A model generated the notes under the pieces. The model was given only the letters and a program-made list of their open reading frames with translations, searched no databases and was not told the DNA's origin. 64,000 nt of DNA from an uncultured Desulfobacterales bacterium. Lineage in GTDB: Bacteria; Desulfobacterota; Desulfobulbia; Desulfobulbales; Desulfocapsaceae. Below are positions 53,584 to 61,685 of this stretch, piece by piece. The position numbers and the translations under genes were made by a program. The first letter of the stretch is position 1. Every line of letters starts with the position of its first letter. The stretch is from positions 134,217 to 198,216 of the forward strand of contig CALGIJ010000039.1 of NCBI GenBank assembly GCA_937915545.1, given 5' to 3'.

Positions 53584-55224
53584 ATGGAACACTATATCAT
53601 CGGTATCGATACCGGCGGCACCTATACCGACGCGGTGCTGCTCGACATCGCCACGCGCCGCGTCGCCGCCACCGCCAAGGTGCCCACCACCCATTTCGAT
53701 CTTTCGCGAGGCGCCGGGCGGGTGCTGAGCGAGCTCCTCGGCAAGAGCGCGGTCGACGCCCGTCAGGTGCTGGCGGTGAGCATCTCCTCGACCCTGGCCA
53801 CCAACAGCGTCGTGGAGAATAAGGGGGCGCGGGTGGCGGTGATCGTCATCGGCTATGTGCGCCACTTCAAGCTACCGGTGACGGCGGTGGTCTTCGTCAA
53901 AGGCGGGCACACCATCGACGGCAAGGAGGAGGAGCCCCTCGACCTCGACTACCTCGTCGGCCTGGTGCAGGGCCTCAAGGACGAGGTTGACGCCTACGGC
54001 ATCTGTTCCGCCATGTCGATGCACAACCCCACCCACGAGCTGGTGGCGGAGAAGGCCATCGCCATGCTCGACCCCAAGCCGGTGTTCTGCTCGCACCGCA
54101 TCAGCCGGCTCACCGGCATGCACGAGCGGGCCGCCACCGCCGGCCTGCACGCCAAGCTGATGCCGGTCATGGGCCGTTTCATCGACGGCGTCGGCCAGGC
54201 CATGGCCGGCCTCGGCCTGCATTGCCCGGCGGTGGTCATCGGCGGCAACGGCAGCCCCCTGGAGGTGTCGCGGGCGGTCAGCGAGGCCGGATTGACCGTG
54301 GCCAGCGGCCCCGCCTGCACCGCCCACTTCGGCGCGGCCCATGCCGCAGGCGACGCCCTGGTCATCGATGTTGGCGGCACCACCACCGATATCGCCATGG
54401 TCGAGGGTGGCCGCGTGCTGCTCGCCGGCGAGGGCTGTACCATCGGCGAGTGGAAGACCCACGTCGAGGCGGTGGACATGCATACCGCCGGCATCGGCGG
54501 CGACAGCCATGTCCATATCGACGAGCGTGGCGTCCTCACCATCGGCCCGGGTCGGGTGACGCCGCTGGCCATGTCCGGGGAGAGCGCAGGGGCGCTGGCC
54601 GGCTGGCTGGGGGTAGACAATCGCTCGCGGCTCATCGTCCTGCGTCCCGAGGCGGCAGGGCAGCTGCCGCCCGGCGAGGTCGCCAGCCTGCTCAGCGAGC
54701 AGGGCCGGCTCACCCCGGCGGTGATCCGCCAGCGCACCGGCCTGGGCGGCGTGCCGCTCAATGTCGAACTGGAGAAGCTCACCCGGCAAAACCTCATCGA
54801 CGAGTGCGGCTTCACCCCCACCGACGCCCTCCATGTCCTTGGCAAGCTCAGCCTTGGCGACGGGGAGGCGGCGCAATGCGGGGCGGACATCCTCGGCGCG
54901 GCCATGGGCTTGGGCGGCGAAGACTTCGCCCGGCTGGTGGTACAGCGCACCGAGGAGCAGATCGCCAACCTCGTCGTCGACTACGTCATCCGCCGTACCT
55001 GGCAGAACTCCCTGGCCGCCTTTATCTCGGGAAGCAAGAACCACCCGGTGCTGGCGGTGGATTTCACCATCAAGGTGCCGCTGATCGGCGTTGGCGCCGC
55101 CGCCCGCAGCCTGCTGCCGCGGGTTGCCGAAATGCTCGGGACCACGGTCAGCTTCCCGGAAAACTGCGAGGTCGGCAACGCCGTCGGCGCGGCGCTGATC
55201 GGTCTTGAGGGATACCGGGCATGA
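53584..55224 (+). CDS. Hydantoinase/oxoprolinase family ATP-dependent protein
   Basis: 546-residue member of the HyuA/acetone carboxylase beta superfamily, with two actin-like ATPase signatures: IIGIDTGGTYTDAVL at the N-terminus and VIDVGGTTTDIAMVEGG near residue 260. The usual HyuB partner is absent. Instead a metallophosphoesterase gene overlaps its end by 4 bases. Superfamily members hydrolyse or carboxylate cyclic amides and ketones using ATP; the substrate here is unknown. It may form a functional unit with the two overlapping genes that follow. Confidence 0.82.
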   Translation: MEHYIIGIDTGGTYTDAVLLDIATRRVAATAKVPTTHFDLSRGAGRVLSELLGKSAVDARQVLAVSISSTLATNSVVENKGARVAVIVIGYVRHFKLPVTAVVFVKGGHTIDGKEEEPLDLDYLVGLVQGLKDEVDAYGICSAMSMHNPTHELVAEKAIAMLDPKPVFCSHRISRLTGMHERAATAGLHAKLMPVMGRFIDGVGQAMAGLGLHCPAVVIGGNGSPLEVSRAVSEAGLTVASGPACTAHFGAAHAAGDALVIDVGGTTTDIAMVEGGRVLLAGEGCTIGEWKTHVEAVDMHTAGIGGDSHVHIDERGVLTIGPGRVTPLAMSGESAGALAGWLGVDNRSRLIVLRPEAAGQLPPGEVASLLSEQGRLTPAVIRQRTGLGGVPLNVELEKLTRQNLIDECGFTPTDALHVLGKLSLGDGEAAQCGADILGAAMGLGGEDFARLVVQRTEEQIANLVVDYVIRRTWQNSLAAFISGSKNHPVLAVDFTIKVPLIGVGAAARSLLPRVAEMLGTTVSFPENCEVGNAVGAALIGLEGYRA

Positions 55225-55814
55225 AGACCCTGTGCGTTGCCGATACGGTGGTCAAGGACCTGCTCGCCCCGGTGGGCGGCGGTCCGGCCATCGCCGACGT
55301 CGAGCTGCTGCTTTCCTGCGGTGACCTGCCGCCGGAGTACCTTACCGCCCTGCGCGCCCGCTACGACGCGCCGCTGCTCTATGTCCTCGGCAACCACGAC
55401 CTGCGCTACAAAACTGCCCCGCCGATCGGCTGCACCTCCGTCGATCGCCGCCTCATCATGCTCGGCGGGCGGAAGATCGTCGGCTTTTCCGGCTCGCGCT
55501 GGTACAATGGCAATATCAACCAGTACACCGAGGAACAGATGGGCGGATTCATCAGAAAGCTCCGCTTCACCCTGTGGCGCCACCGCGGGCTCGACGTCGT
55601 CCTCACCCATGCCCCGCCGCGCCATATCCATGACGCGGAGGACCTCTGCCACCGCGGTTTCCGCTCCTTTCGCGGCTTTATCGACAAGTACCGGCCGCGC
55701 CATTTCCTGCACGGCCATATCCATGCCCTCTTCGGCAGCGAGGAGGAGCGCCGCACCAGGCTCGACTCAACCGAGGTGATCAACTGCTATGGCTATCATC
55801 TTCTCGAAATTTAA
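55221..55814 (+). CDS. Calcineurin-like metallophosphoesterase
   Basis: 197 residues. Motifs GDL (SCGDLPPEYL), GNHD and the C-terminal GHIH are present, as is LTHAPPRH. The first motif, normally DxH, reads DTV (residues 8-10), so one metal ligand is missing or replaced. It overlaps the upstream gene by 4 bases and the next by 26 bases, an unusually tight arrangement. Confidence 0.78.
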   Translation: MKTLCVADTVVKDLLAPVGGGPAIADVELLLSCGDLPPEYLTALRARYDAPLLYVLGNHDLRYKTAPPIGCTSVDRRLIMLGGRKIVGFSGSRWYNGNINQYTEEQMGGFIRKLRFTLWRHRGLDVVLTHAPPRHIHDAEDLCHRGFRSFRGFIDKYRPRHFLHGHIHALFGSEEERRTRLDSTEVINCYGYHLLEI

Positions 55815-56913
55815 TCCTTTCCCGGCATTGAAAAAGGCCATTTCCGGCCGCGACAAGGCCGAGGAGGCGGCGGAGGTCACCCCCTGCTTCAACGCCCGCC
55901 AGGAAGAGGAAGAGGCTTACGAGGCGGTGGAGCGCGGCACCTTGATGGTGCCGCTTGACAAGATCGTCGGCAGCGTCGGCCGCTACCACGATTTCGACAG
56001 CCGCTTCCGCACCTCTTCCCATAACGTCGACGAGCGCCTCAAGGGCATCCTCGACGCCATGAAGGAGGGCAAGAACCTGCCGCCCATCGCCCTCTACCAG
56101 ATCAAGGACGACTACTACATCCTCGACGGCCACCACCGCTACCGCGCCGCCCGCGAGTTGGAGCGCTCCCATATCCGCTCGCGCATCGTCGAGCTGCTGC
56201 CCTCCAAGAACACCCTCGAGAACAAGCTCTATATCGAGCGCATCGGCTTTCGCGACAAGGCCGGGCTGCCCGGGGCGGTGGAACTGACCGAACTCGGCCA
56301 GGTGCATCACCTTCAGTGGCAGGTCGAGGAGCACCGCCGCCATCTGAGGCAGGAACGGGGCGGGGAAGTCAGCTTTCAGCAGGCGGCGGTGGACTGGTAC
56401 CGCACCATCTACAAGCCCCTGGCGACGATCATCGCCAACAGCGGCCTGGTCAAGTCCTTTCCCGGGCGCACGGTCGACGACCTCTACCTCTATATCTCCG
56501 TGCACCAGTGGGAGATGGGCAAGAATCGCAAGTACGGCCTCGGCATCGACACCCTCATTCCCAAGGACATGGAGGCCTTTCGCACCAAGATGGCGGAACA
56601 CACCGAACAGGAATACCCGGAGATGAAGCGCGAGATCACCGTCTTCATCCTGCTCAATGTCGACGGCAAGCACGAGCAGCAGATCTTCGACAAGCTGCTC
56701 GCCTTGAACGAGGTCACCGAGGTGCACACCGTGCACGGCTCCATCGACATGATCGCCAAGGTCTCGCTGATGCGCGACCTGCTCTCTTCCGACGCCGAGC
56801 TGTTGTCGCAGTTCATCCTCTCCACCATCCGCCAGTGGAAGGGGGTGCTCTCCACCCAGACGCTCATTCCAGGCATGTCGCGCATCAAGGACAAGGACCG
56901 CTGCCTGCTCTGA
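55789..56913 (+). CDS. ParB-like nuclease domain fused to an Lrp/AsnC ligand-binding domain
   Basis: 374 residues. Residues 53-140 form a ParB/Srx-like domain with VPLDKIVGSVGRYHDFDSR and the phosphate-loop-like ILDGHHRYRAARE. Residues 141-280 are helical and unassigned. Residues 281-370 (ITVFILLNVDGKHEQQIFDK, then TEVHTVHGSIDMIAKV) match the RAM/AsnC_trans ligand-binding fold of Lrp regulators. No helix-turn-helix of Lrp type is visible. The combination suggests a ligand-gated ParB-fold enzyme or DNA binder. It overlaps the phosphoesterase gene by 26 bases. Confidence 0.72.
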   Translation: MAIIFSKFNPFPALKKAISGRDKAEEAAEVTPCFNARQEEEEAYEAVERGTLMVPLDKIVGSVGRYHDFDSRFRTSSHNVDERLKGILDAMKEGKNLPPIALYQIKDDYYILDGHHRYRAARELERSHIRSRIVELLPSKNTLENKLYIERIGFRDKAGLPGAVELTELGQVHHLQWQVEEHRRHLRQERGGEVSFQQAAVDWYRTIYKPLATIIANSGLVKSFPGRTVDDLYLYISVHQWEMGKNRKYGLGIDTLIPKDMEAFRTKMAEHTEQEYPEMKREITVFILLNVDGKHEQQIFDKLLALNEVTEVHTVHGSIDMIAKVSLMRDLLSSDAELLSQFILSTIRQWKGVLSTQTLIPGMSRIKDKDRCLL

Positions 56914-56945
56914 GCATTTCCCTCACCTTCACAGGAGGTAACACC

Positions 56946-57662
56946 ATGAACGGGAATACAGGTAATCGGAGTGCTTTCCATCTCGACCGGCGTGACTTTC
57001 TCGTTGCTTCAGCCGTGGGCGCTGCAACCATTGCCATGGGTGGCCTTCCCGGGATGGCGCATGGCGCGGGGTCTCTTGCTCTGCCGCCTCTGCCCTATGA
57101 GGAGAATGCGCTGGCCCCGGTGATTTCCTCCAACACCATCGGTTTTCATTACGGCAAACACCATAAGGGGTATGTCGATAATCTCAACAAGCTCATCGCC
57201 GGAACGGAATATGCCGACCTGCCGCTGGAGAAAATTATCGTCGCGGTTGCGGGCAAGGCCGACAAGGCGGCCATTTTTAACAATGCCGCCCAAGTCTGGA
57301 ATCACACCTTTTTCTGGCAGAGCCTGAGGGCCAACGGCGGGGGCGAGCCGCCTGCTTCGCTCAAGCAGAAAATAGAGGCTGATTTCGGCAACCTTGAGGC
57401 CTGTAAAAAAGAATTGACCGGGGCAGCCACTTCGCAATTTGGCAGTGGCTGGGCCTGGCTGGTACTTGATGGCGGCAAACTGAAGACGATGAAAACCGCC
57501 AACGCCGAGACGCCGCTCACGGCCGGCGTCAAGCCACTCCTCACCATTGATGTCTGGGAGCACGCCTACTATCTCGACTATCAAAATCGGCGGGCTGATT
57601 ATGTCAGCGCGCTGATCGATAAGCTGATCAACTGGGAGACAGTCTTGAAGAACTTGGGTTGA
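56946..57662 (+). CDS. Tat-exported Fe/Mn superoxide dismutase
   Basis: 238 residues. The leader contains a twin-arginine motif DRRDFL (Arg15-Arg16) and hydrophobic AVGAATIAMGGLPG, ending AHGA near residue 41, so the folded enzyme is expected in the periplasm. Metal ligands: His in IGFHYGKHHKGY, His in VWNHTFFW, Asp and His in TIDVWEHAYYLDY. It dismutates superoxide. The start at 56946 follows AGGAGG at 56934-56939. It begins 32 bases after the ParB-Lrp gene. Most Fe/Mn-SODs are cytosolic, so export is notable. Confidence 0.93.
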   Translation: MNGNTGNRSAFHLDRRDFLVASAVGAATIAMGGLPGMAHGAGSLALPPLPYEENALAPVISSNTIGFHYGKHHKGYVDNLNKLIAGTEYADLPLEKIIVAVAGKADKAAIFNNAAQVWNHTFFWQSLRANGGGEPPASLKQKIEADFGNLEACKKELTGAATSQFGSGWAWLVLDGGKLKTMKTANAETPLTAGVKPLLTIDVWEHAYYLDYQNRRADYVSALIDKLINWETVLKNLG

Positions 57663-58037
57663 TCCAGAGCAAGTCTCAACAGCCAGGGCGCCTCTGCCAA
57701 TTCACGGCAGGGCTCCCTGGCACGTACTGCCCAAGGCGAACGCGCAGGAGGGCGGGTGTTGGGCGGATCAGTATTTAAACGGCTAAGGCTGGATGGAGAC
57801 ATGTGAGCTTCTTTATTCTTAGCTACAGTAGCAGCCTTTCGCTGGAGTTCTGTTGCAGTTTTGAGGGGTGTTCTTTGGTAGTCTATGGTCTGCAGTTGCT
57901 AAATATCTGAGCAATTCCAATTGATTAGGAAGGTAAACCGAGAGGCTTCTGTAGTAACTCTACACTGCCACTGGTAAGCCTAGACCTGCGGGACTCTTTC
58001 CGATGCCATCAGCAAAAATATTGCAGCTGCATAGTGA
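57663..58037. other. Intergenic region between the SOD and parDE
   Basis: About 375 bases marking the change from GC-rich core to AT-rich accessory DNA. A hairpin (57682-57698 with 57706-57721) follows the SOD gene without a T-tract. I see no gene in the remainder. Confidence 0.4.
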
Positions 58038-58076
58038 TTGACTCTTGCATCCCCTTGGGGTATGATTAAATCATAC
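58038..58076 (+). promoter_or_regulatory. parDE promoter with palindromic operator
   Basis: -35 TTGACT (58038-58043), 17-base spacer, -10 TATGAT (58061-58066). A perfect 17-bp palindrome GTATGATTAAATCATAC (58060-58076) covers the -10 box, as expected for autorepression by a ribbon-helix-helix antitoxin. Confidence 0.82.
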
Positions 58077-58095
58077 TCAAATGGAGGGTATCACA

Positions 58096-58377
58096 ATGCA
58101 ACAAGAAAAAGCGGAACGAATCACAATTACTCTACCCCCGGACATGCTTTCCTCAATTAAGCAAAAAGTCAGCTCTGGTTCCTACGGTTCTACCAGTGAA
58201 TTGATTAGAGAAGCTATGAGGCTATGGCAAAAAAAAGAAGAAGAACACGAAGCACGTTTAGCACTGATACGTACTCGTTTGCAAAATTCCAAGAATAGTG
58301 GTGAACCGGTCCCCATCGAAGAAGCATTTGGTAGAATTGAGGAGTTGCACATGCGAAAACTGAAAGGGGATATTTAA
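58096..58377 (+). CDS. parD: ParD-like antitoxin (ribbon-helix-helix)
   Basis: 93 residues from the ATG at 58096, which has GGAGGG 7 bases upstream; an ATG at 58081 precedes that site. The N-terminus ERITITLPPDMLSSIKQKV followed by STSELIREAMRLW is a CopG/ParD RHH domain; the tail should bind the toxin. It shares one base with the toxin start (TAATG), giving coupled expression, and probably binds the palindrome at 58060-58076. Confidence 0.88.
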   Translation: MQQEKAERITITLPPDMLSSIKQKVSSGSYGSTSELIREAMRLWQKKEEEHEARLALIRTRLQNSKNSGEPVPIEEAFGRIEELHMRKLKGDI

Positions 58378-58691
58378 TGGATACATATCGTGTCTATTTC
58401 ATGCCGGATGCGATCAAGGATCTTGAAGATATCTATCTTTATATAATTGAGCAAAGTGGTTTCCCAGATAGGGCTTGGAACTATATGGAAAGGCTCAAAT
58501 CCAAGTGTCATGAATTGGAAACCTTTCCGATAAGAGGTCAATTGAGAAATGACCTGATGGACGGACTTAGAATTTATCCTCTTGATAACAAAGCAGTTGC
58601 TGCATTTCTTGTGAACGAAGCAGATTTGACGGTACAGGTCCTCAATGTTTTTTATGGGGGGCGGAATTATGAAGCTCTCTTCGATTCGTGA
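58377..58691 (+). CDS. parE: ParE-like toxin
   Basis: 104-residue RelE/ParE superfamily toxin. YRVYFMPDAIKDLEDIYLYI at the start and LRIYPLDNKAVAAFLV with QVLNVFYGGRNYEALF at the end match ParE, a DNA-gyrase poison. Complete with its antitoxin upstream, so the module should be functional. Confidence 0.87.
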   Translation: MDTYRVYFMPDAIKDLEDIYLYIIEQSGFPDRAWNYMERLKSKCHELETFPIRGQLRNDLMDGLRIYPLDNKAVAAFLVNEADLTVQVLNVFYGGRNYEALFDS

Positions 58692-59252
58692 TATTTTCTT
58701 TGGAAATCTCCTCCTTGCAGTTGCTCCATTTTGGAGCACTTGCAATGAAACGGGCGATTCCACCCTCTCAGGAATAAGTTCAACTCTAAGGTATGTTAAT
58801 GGAGCGAGCATTGCCAAATTTCATCTTGATCCTGCAACAACACAAAATCGTAGAATAATCACCTGAAATCTAGTTATATAATACTTAGTGCCGCTGCGGC
58901 ATAACTGGCGATATTTCCCGAAAAGCCGCATGAAAGGCTAACTATACAGGCCCTTTTTACACAAAACAAAGCGATTTTCCCAAAAATCTTTCCAGTTATG
59001 CTGCGCAGGCTAACAGGGCTATAACCCCAAAAAGCCGCACCTGGTTGTCGTATAGCATTTTTCTTGTCAAAGCAGATAACCTAGTCTATCATCGAAGAAA
59101 AATTTTAAATTTCTTCTACATAGGAGGAACGTAGGAATCGTTTCTTAGATAAAATCCCCCACATCCACAGAAGGAAGCTTTTCAATCTGGAAATGAAAAG
59201 GCCGCTTTCGAAGCCTATATTCCTCCGAAAAGCCGCTGCGGCCTATTAAACG
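58692..59252. other. Gene-free AT-rich stretch with inverted repeats before the first cassette
   Basis: No convincing gene; a 66-codon frame at 58669-58866 overlaps parE and has no recognisable product. An imperfect inverted repeat of about 30 bp has arms near 58899-58928 and 58970-59001, with the outer boxes GCATAAC (58899-58905) and GTTATGC (58995-59001) exactly complementary, as R''/R' boxes of an attC would be. The word GCCGCTGCGGC recurs at 58890-58900 and 59232-59242. The stretch may contain degenerate attC sites or an ORF-less cassette. Confidence 0.45.
58899..59001 (+). repeat. Possible attC-like site
   Basis: 103 bases bounded by complementary boxes GCATAAC and GTTATGC, with inner arms that pair imperfectly over about 30 bp. 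Length is within the attC range. GTTATGC deviates from GTTRRRY at one position, so the call is tentative. Confidence 0.35.
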
Positions 59253-61353
59253 TTAACTATAGGAATAATATGGCAGAGAGTTATCCATCCCTAGAAATTA
59301 TAGAGAGCTTAAAGGTGAAACCAACAGATGGTGAGATTTATCTTCTTAAATACTTAATTGAAAACTTTTCAAATGACTACGAGGTATATTTTCAACCATT
59401 CTTAAATGGAGATATGCCTGACATAATTTTGGTCAGAAGAGACTATGGAGTTATTGTTTTAGAGGTTAAAGATTGGCTTCTAGAAAATTACATTATCGAT
59501 TACAAAAACTCTTGGCATCTCAAGAAAAATGACCAATCTGTAAAGTCTCCTTTTCAGCAAGCATTCGGCTATAAGAGCAATATGTTTGATTTGCACATAA
59601 GTGGGTTGGCAGAAAAAAATGTTTTGAATAAGAATGTTTATAACATAATAAAACCATTTGTTTACTTCCATACAGCAAGCCCATCTGACATTAAAAATAT
59701 ATTTCGTGCGGCAGAAGAAAAGCTAATTTCAGAGATTAACATAAATAATCAGAATTTTAGAAACGGTGTAATTGAATTCGAAAAATACGAGAATAAAAGA
59801 ATATATCTCGATCAAAAAGCAAAACAAATACGACGAGACAAGGGGATGTCTTTGGTGAGGGAAAACCTCGATATTAAAATTCTCAAAGAACTTGTTCATG
59901 GAAACAAACTATTCACAGACGATATTTATTTTGAGTTCAGACGCTATTTGAAACCTCCGATGCATGTTGCAGATAAAGGAAGAGATATAAGATATGGAAC
60001 GAAACAATTGCGTTTGACAGAAAGCAAAGAAAATTCATTCCAAAAAATTAAGGGAGTTGCAGGCTCAGGTAAAACAACTGTGCTTGCAAAAAGAGCGGTA
60101 AATGCACATAAAAGACATGGTGGTAAAGTCCTAATTCTAACCTTTAACAAAACCTTGCGTAATTACATTAGAGATAAAATAAGTGATGTCAGGGATAATT
60201 TCTCGTGGGGTGCATTTGCTATTCTTAATTATCATTCTTTCATTGCATCCCAATTGAATTCATGTGGTATCGAAATTGCCCCTCCAGAAGACTGCCCCAT
60301 TTCTAAGTTATCTTCATATTTCAATGAATTATATTCTAATACCAACTTATTTGAATCGCACAACTCATCAATATCAAAGTTCAAAACTATCCTTGTAGAC
60401 GAGATCCAAGACTACCAATCAGAGTGGATAGAAATAATTAAAAAATATTTTTTAGATACTGATGGTGAAATGGTTTTGTTTGGTGATGAAAGTCAAAATA
60501 TTTATAACCGAGACCTCGATAGCGATAAGTCAATCAAAATTAAAGGTTTTGGGAGTTGGGAACGTTTAACGAAATCATATCGTGCAAAAGAAGAGTCTTC
60601 TCTGCTTTTAATGTTCAATGATTTTCAAAAAACATACTTGCTCCCCAAATACGATCTAGACTCTATCGATTCCAAACCAACTCAATTATCTTTGGAGTTT
60701 GACATTATAAGAGGTTTCGACCTTTCTAAGAAAGCTGAAGAACAGATTGATATTATATGTAGTAATATTTTAAAAATTATTAAAGAAAATGAAATCCATC
60801 CAAATGACATCTGCATTTTATCTGGGAATATTAATTTATTGCGATCGATAGATAAAAATCTTCGGGAATTATTAAATGAGGAAACAATTACCACTTTCGA
60901 AAAAGAAGAAGTTTATCAAGAATTGCATGCAAAAATAAAAAATCTAGTTAACGGAAGACGGAAATGTGAGGGCTTCAAAAACAATGCAGAAAAAGCAAAA
61001 TGTGAACATTTAGTAAAAATGGAAATAGAAAAAACAATGGAATATGAACTAAAAAAATTACGAGATAGCAAGAAATTTTCTTTCGAACAAAATAGTGGTC
61101 ATATGAAATTATCCACTACCCACAGCTTTAAGGGTATTGAAGCACCATTTGTAATTTATATAGCAAGTGGAAATGATTCCGAAGAAGTAACGTATACGTC
61201 TATAACTAGATCAAAAAAAGATTTGGTCGTTTTTATTGAAAAGAATAACAAGTATTTTGATTTTTTTCAAAATCATAATTCAATAAAATTTAATAAAATT
61301 GAGTTAACAAATCGTTCCACCGGACTCGCTGAAGCTCGCCGGTGAACTCCACG
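59253..61353 (+). mobile_element. Integron gene cassette 1 (NERD-helicase)
   Basis: The cassette begins TTAACT after a G at 59252 (core GTTAACT, 59252-59258) and ends at the G of GTTAGAC (61353). The R'' box of its attC is AGTTAAC, the exact complement of the core at its own left edge, as required if the unit was once a circle with a single attC. The gene fills the cassette in the usual orientation with little spare sequence. Confidence 0.78.
59270..61345 (+). CDS. NERD-domain nuclease fused to UvrD-like helicase
   Basis: 691 residues. Residues 18-110 form a NERD (nuclease-related) domain with PD-(D/E)xK elements: PDIILV and VLEVKDW. A superfamily 1 helicase follows: Walker A GVAGSGKTT (about 263-271), motif II VDEIQDYQSEW, motif III GDESQNIY, motif V TTHSFKGIEAP and motif VI SITRSKKDL. 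The protein is AT-rich in coding and differs strongly from the chromosome. NERD-helicases occur in phage-defence contexts; a defence role is inferred. AGGA lies 6 bases before the ATG at 59270. The stop codon falls inside the attC, common in cassettes. Confidence 0.85.
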   Translation: MAESYPSLEIIESLKVKPTDGEIYLLKYLIENFSNDYEVYFQPFLNGDMPDIILVRRDYGVIVLEVKDWLLENYIIDYKNSWHLKKNDQSVKSPFQQAFGYKSNMFDLHISGLAEKNVLNKNVYNIIKPFVYFHTASPSDIKNIFRAAEEKLISEININNQNFRNGVIEFEKYENKRIYLDQKAKQIRRDKGMSLVRENLDIKILKELVHGNKLFTDDIYFEFRRYLKPPMHVADKGRDIRYGTKQLRLTESKENSFQKIKGVAGSGKTTVLAKRAVNAHKRHGGKVLILTFNKTLRNYIRDKISDVRDNFSWGAFAILNYHSFIASQLNSCGIEIAPPEDCPISKLSSYFNELYSNTNLFESHNSSISKFKTILVDEIQDYQSEWIEIIKKYFLDTDGEMVLFGDESQNIYNRDLDSDKSIKIKGFGSWERLTKSYRAKEESSLLLMFNDFQKTYLLPKYDLDSIDSKPTQLSLEFDIIRGFDLSKKAEEQIDIICSNILKIIKENEIHPNDICILSGNINLLRSIDKNLRELLNEETITTFEKEEVYQELHAKIKNLVNGRRKCEGFKNNAEKAKCEHLVKMEIEKTMEYELKKLRDSKKFSFEQNSGHMKLSTTHSFKGIEAPFVIYIASGNDSEEVTYTSITRSKKDLVVFIEKNNKYFDFFQNHNSIKFNKIELTNRSTGLAEARR

Positions 61354-61359
61354 TTAGAC
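61302..61359 (+). repeat. attC recombination site of cassette 1
   Basis: 58 bases: R'' AGTTAAC (61302-61308), inner left arm with CGTTCCACCGGA, a short GCTGAAGC loop region, right arm CCGGTGAACTCCAC and R' GTTAGAC (61353-61359), which matches GTTRRRY. Size and layout match the shortest known attC sites. Confidence 0.85.
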
Positions 61360-61388
61360 ATTTGAAAAATATGCACAGCTACTAACCT

Positions 61389-61685
61389 ATGGAAATTATA
61401 ATTGAAAGACGAGCTGAAATAGCCTTTCGTTCTCTTGATAAGAATGAACAAAAAAAGATCACACACTCTCTTTCAGCCATTTCAAACATTGATAGAAAAG
61501 AATTAGTCCTAGAACCAAAATTACATAAATTGGCTACGGGTTTTTCTGATAAAAAATTATACAGTTACAGAGGATCACCTAAGTACAGGTTAATTCTATC
61601 ATTTGAAGAAGAATTTTGCATTGTAGAAGATATCGTTGATCATGATAGACTAAATCGTCTTTTTGTAAAAAAGGGGGAAGCATGA
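61389..61685 (+). CDS. RelE/ParE-superfamily protein without a cognate antitoxin
   Basis: 98 residues. The opening ERRAEIAFRSLDKNEQKKI and the closing KLYSYRGSPKYRLILSFEEE with IVEDIVDHDRLNRLF are characteristic of RelE-like folds. No antitoxin gene accompanies it; instead its stop overlaps the start of the Shedu-like gene (ATGA). It could be a toxin controlled by the nuclease protein, or a non-toxic RNA-binding partner. Confidence 0.72.
   Translation: MEIIIERRAEIAFRSLDKNEQKKITHSLSAISNIDRKELVLEPKLHKLATGFSDKKLYSYRGSPKYRLILSFEEEFCIVEDIVDHDRLNRLFVKKGEA

Noticed and set aside
56316..56945. Upstream extension of the superoxide dismutase frame
   Set aside because: It is an out-of-frame reading of the ParB-Lrp gene; the Tat leader and ribosome site define the start at 56946.
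58374..58817. 147-codon minus-strand frame opposite parE
   Set aside because: Antisense to a well-supported toxin gene and without a ribosome site.
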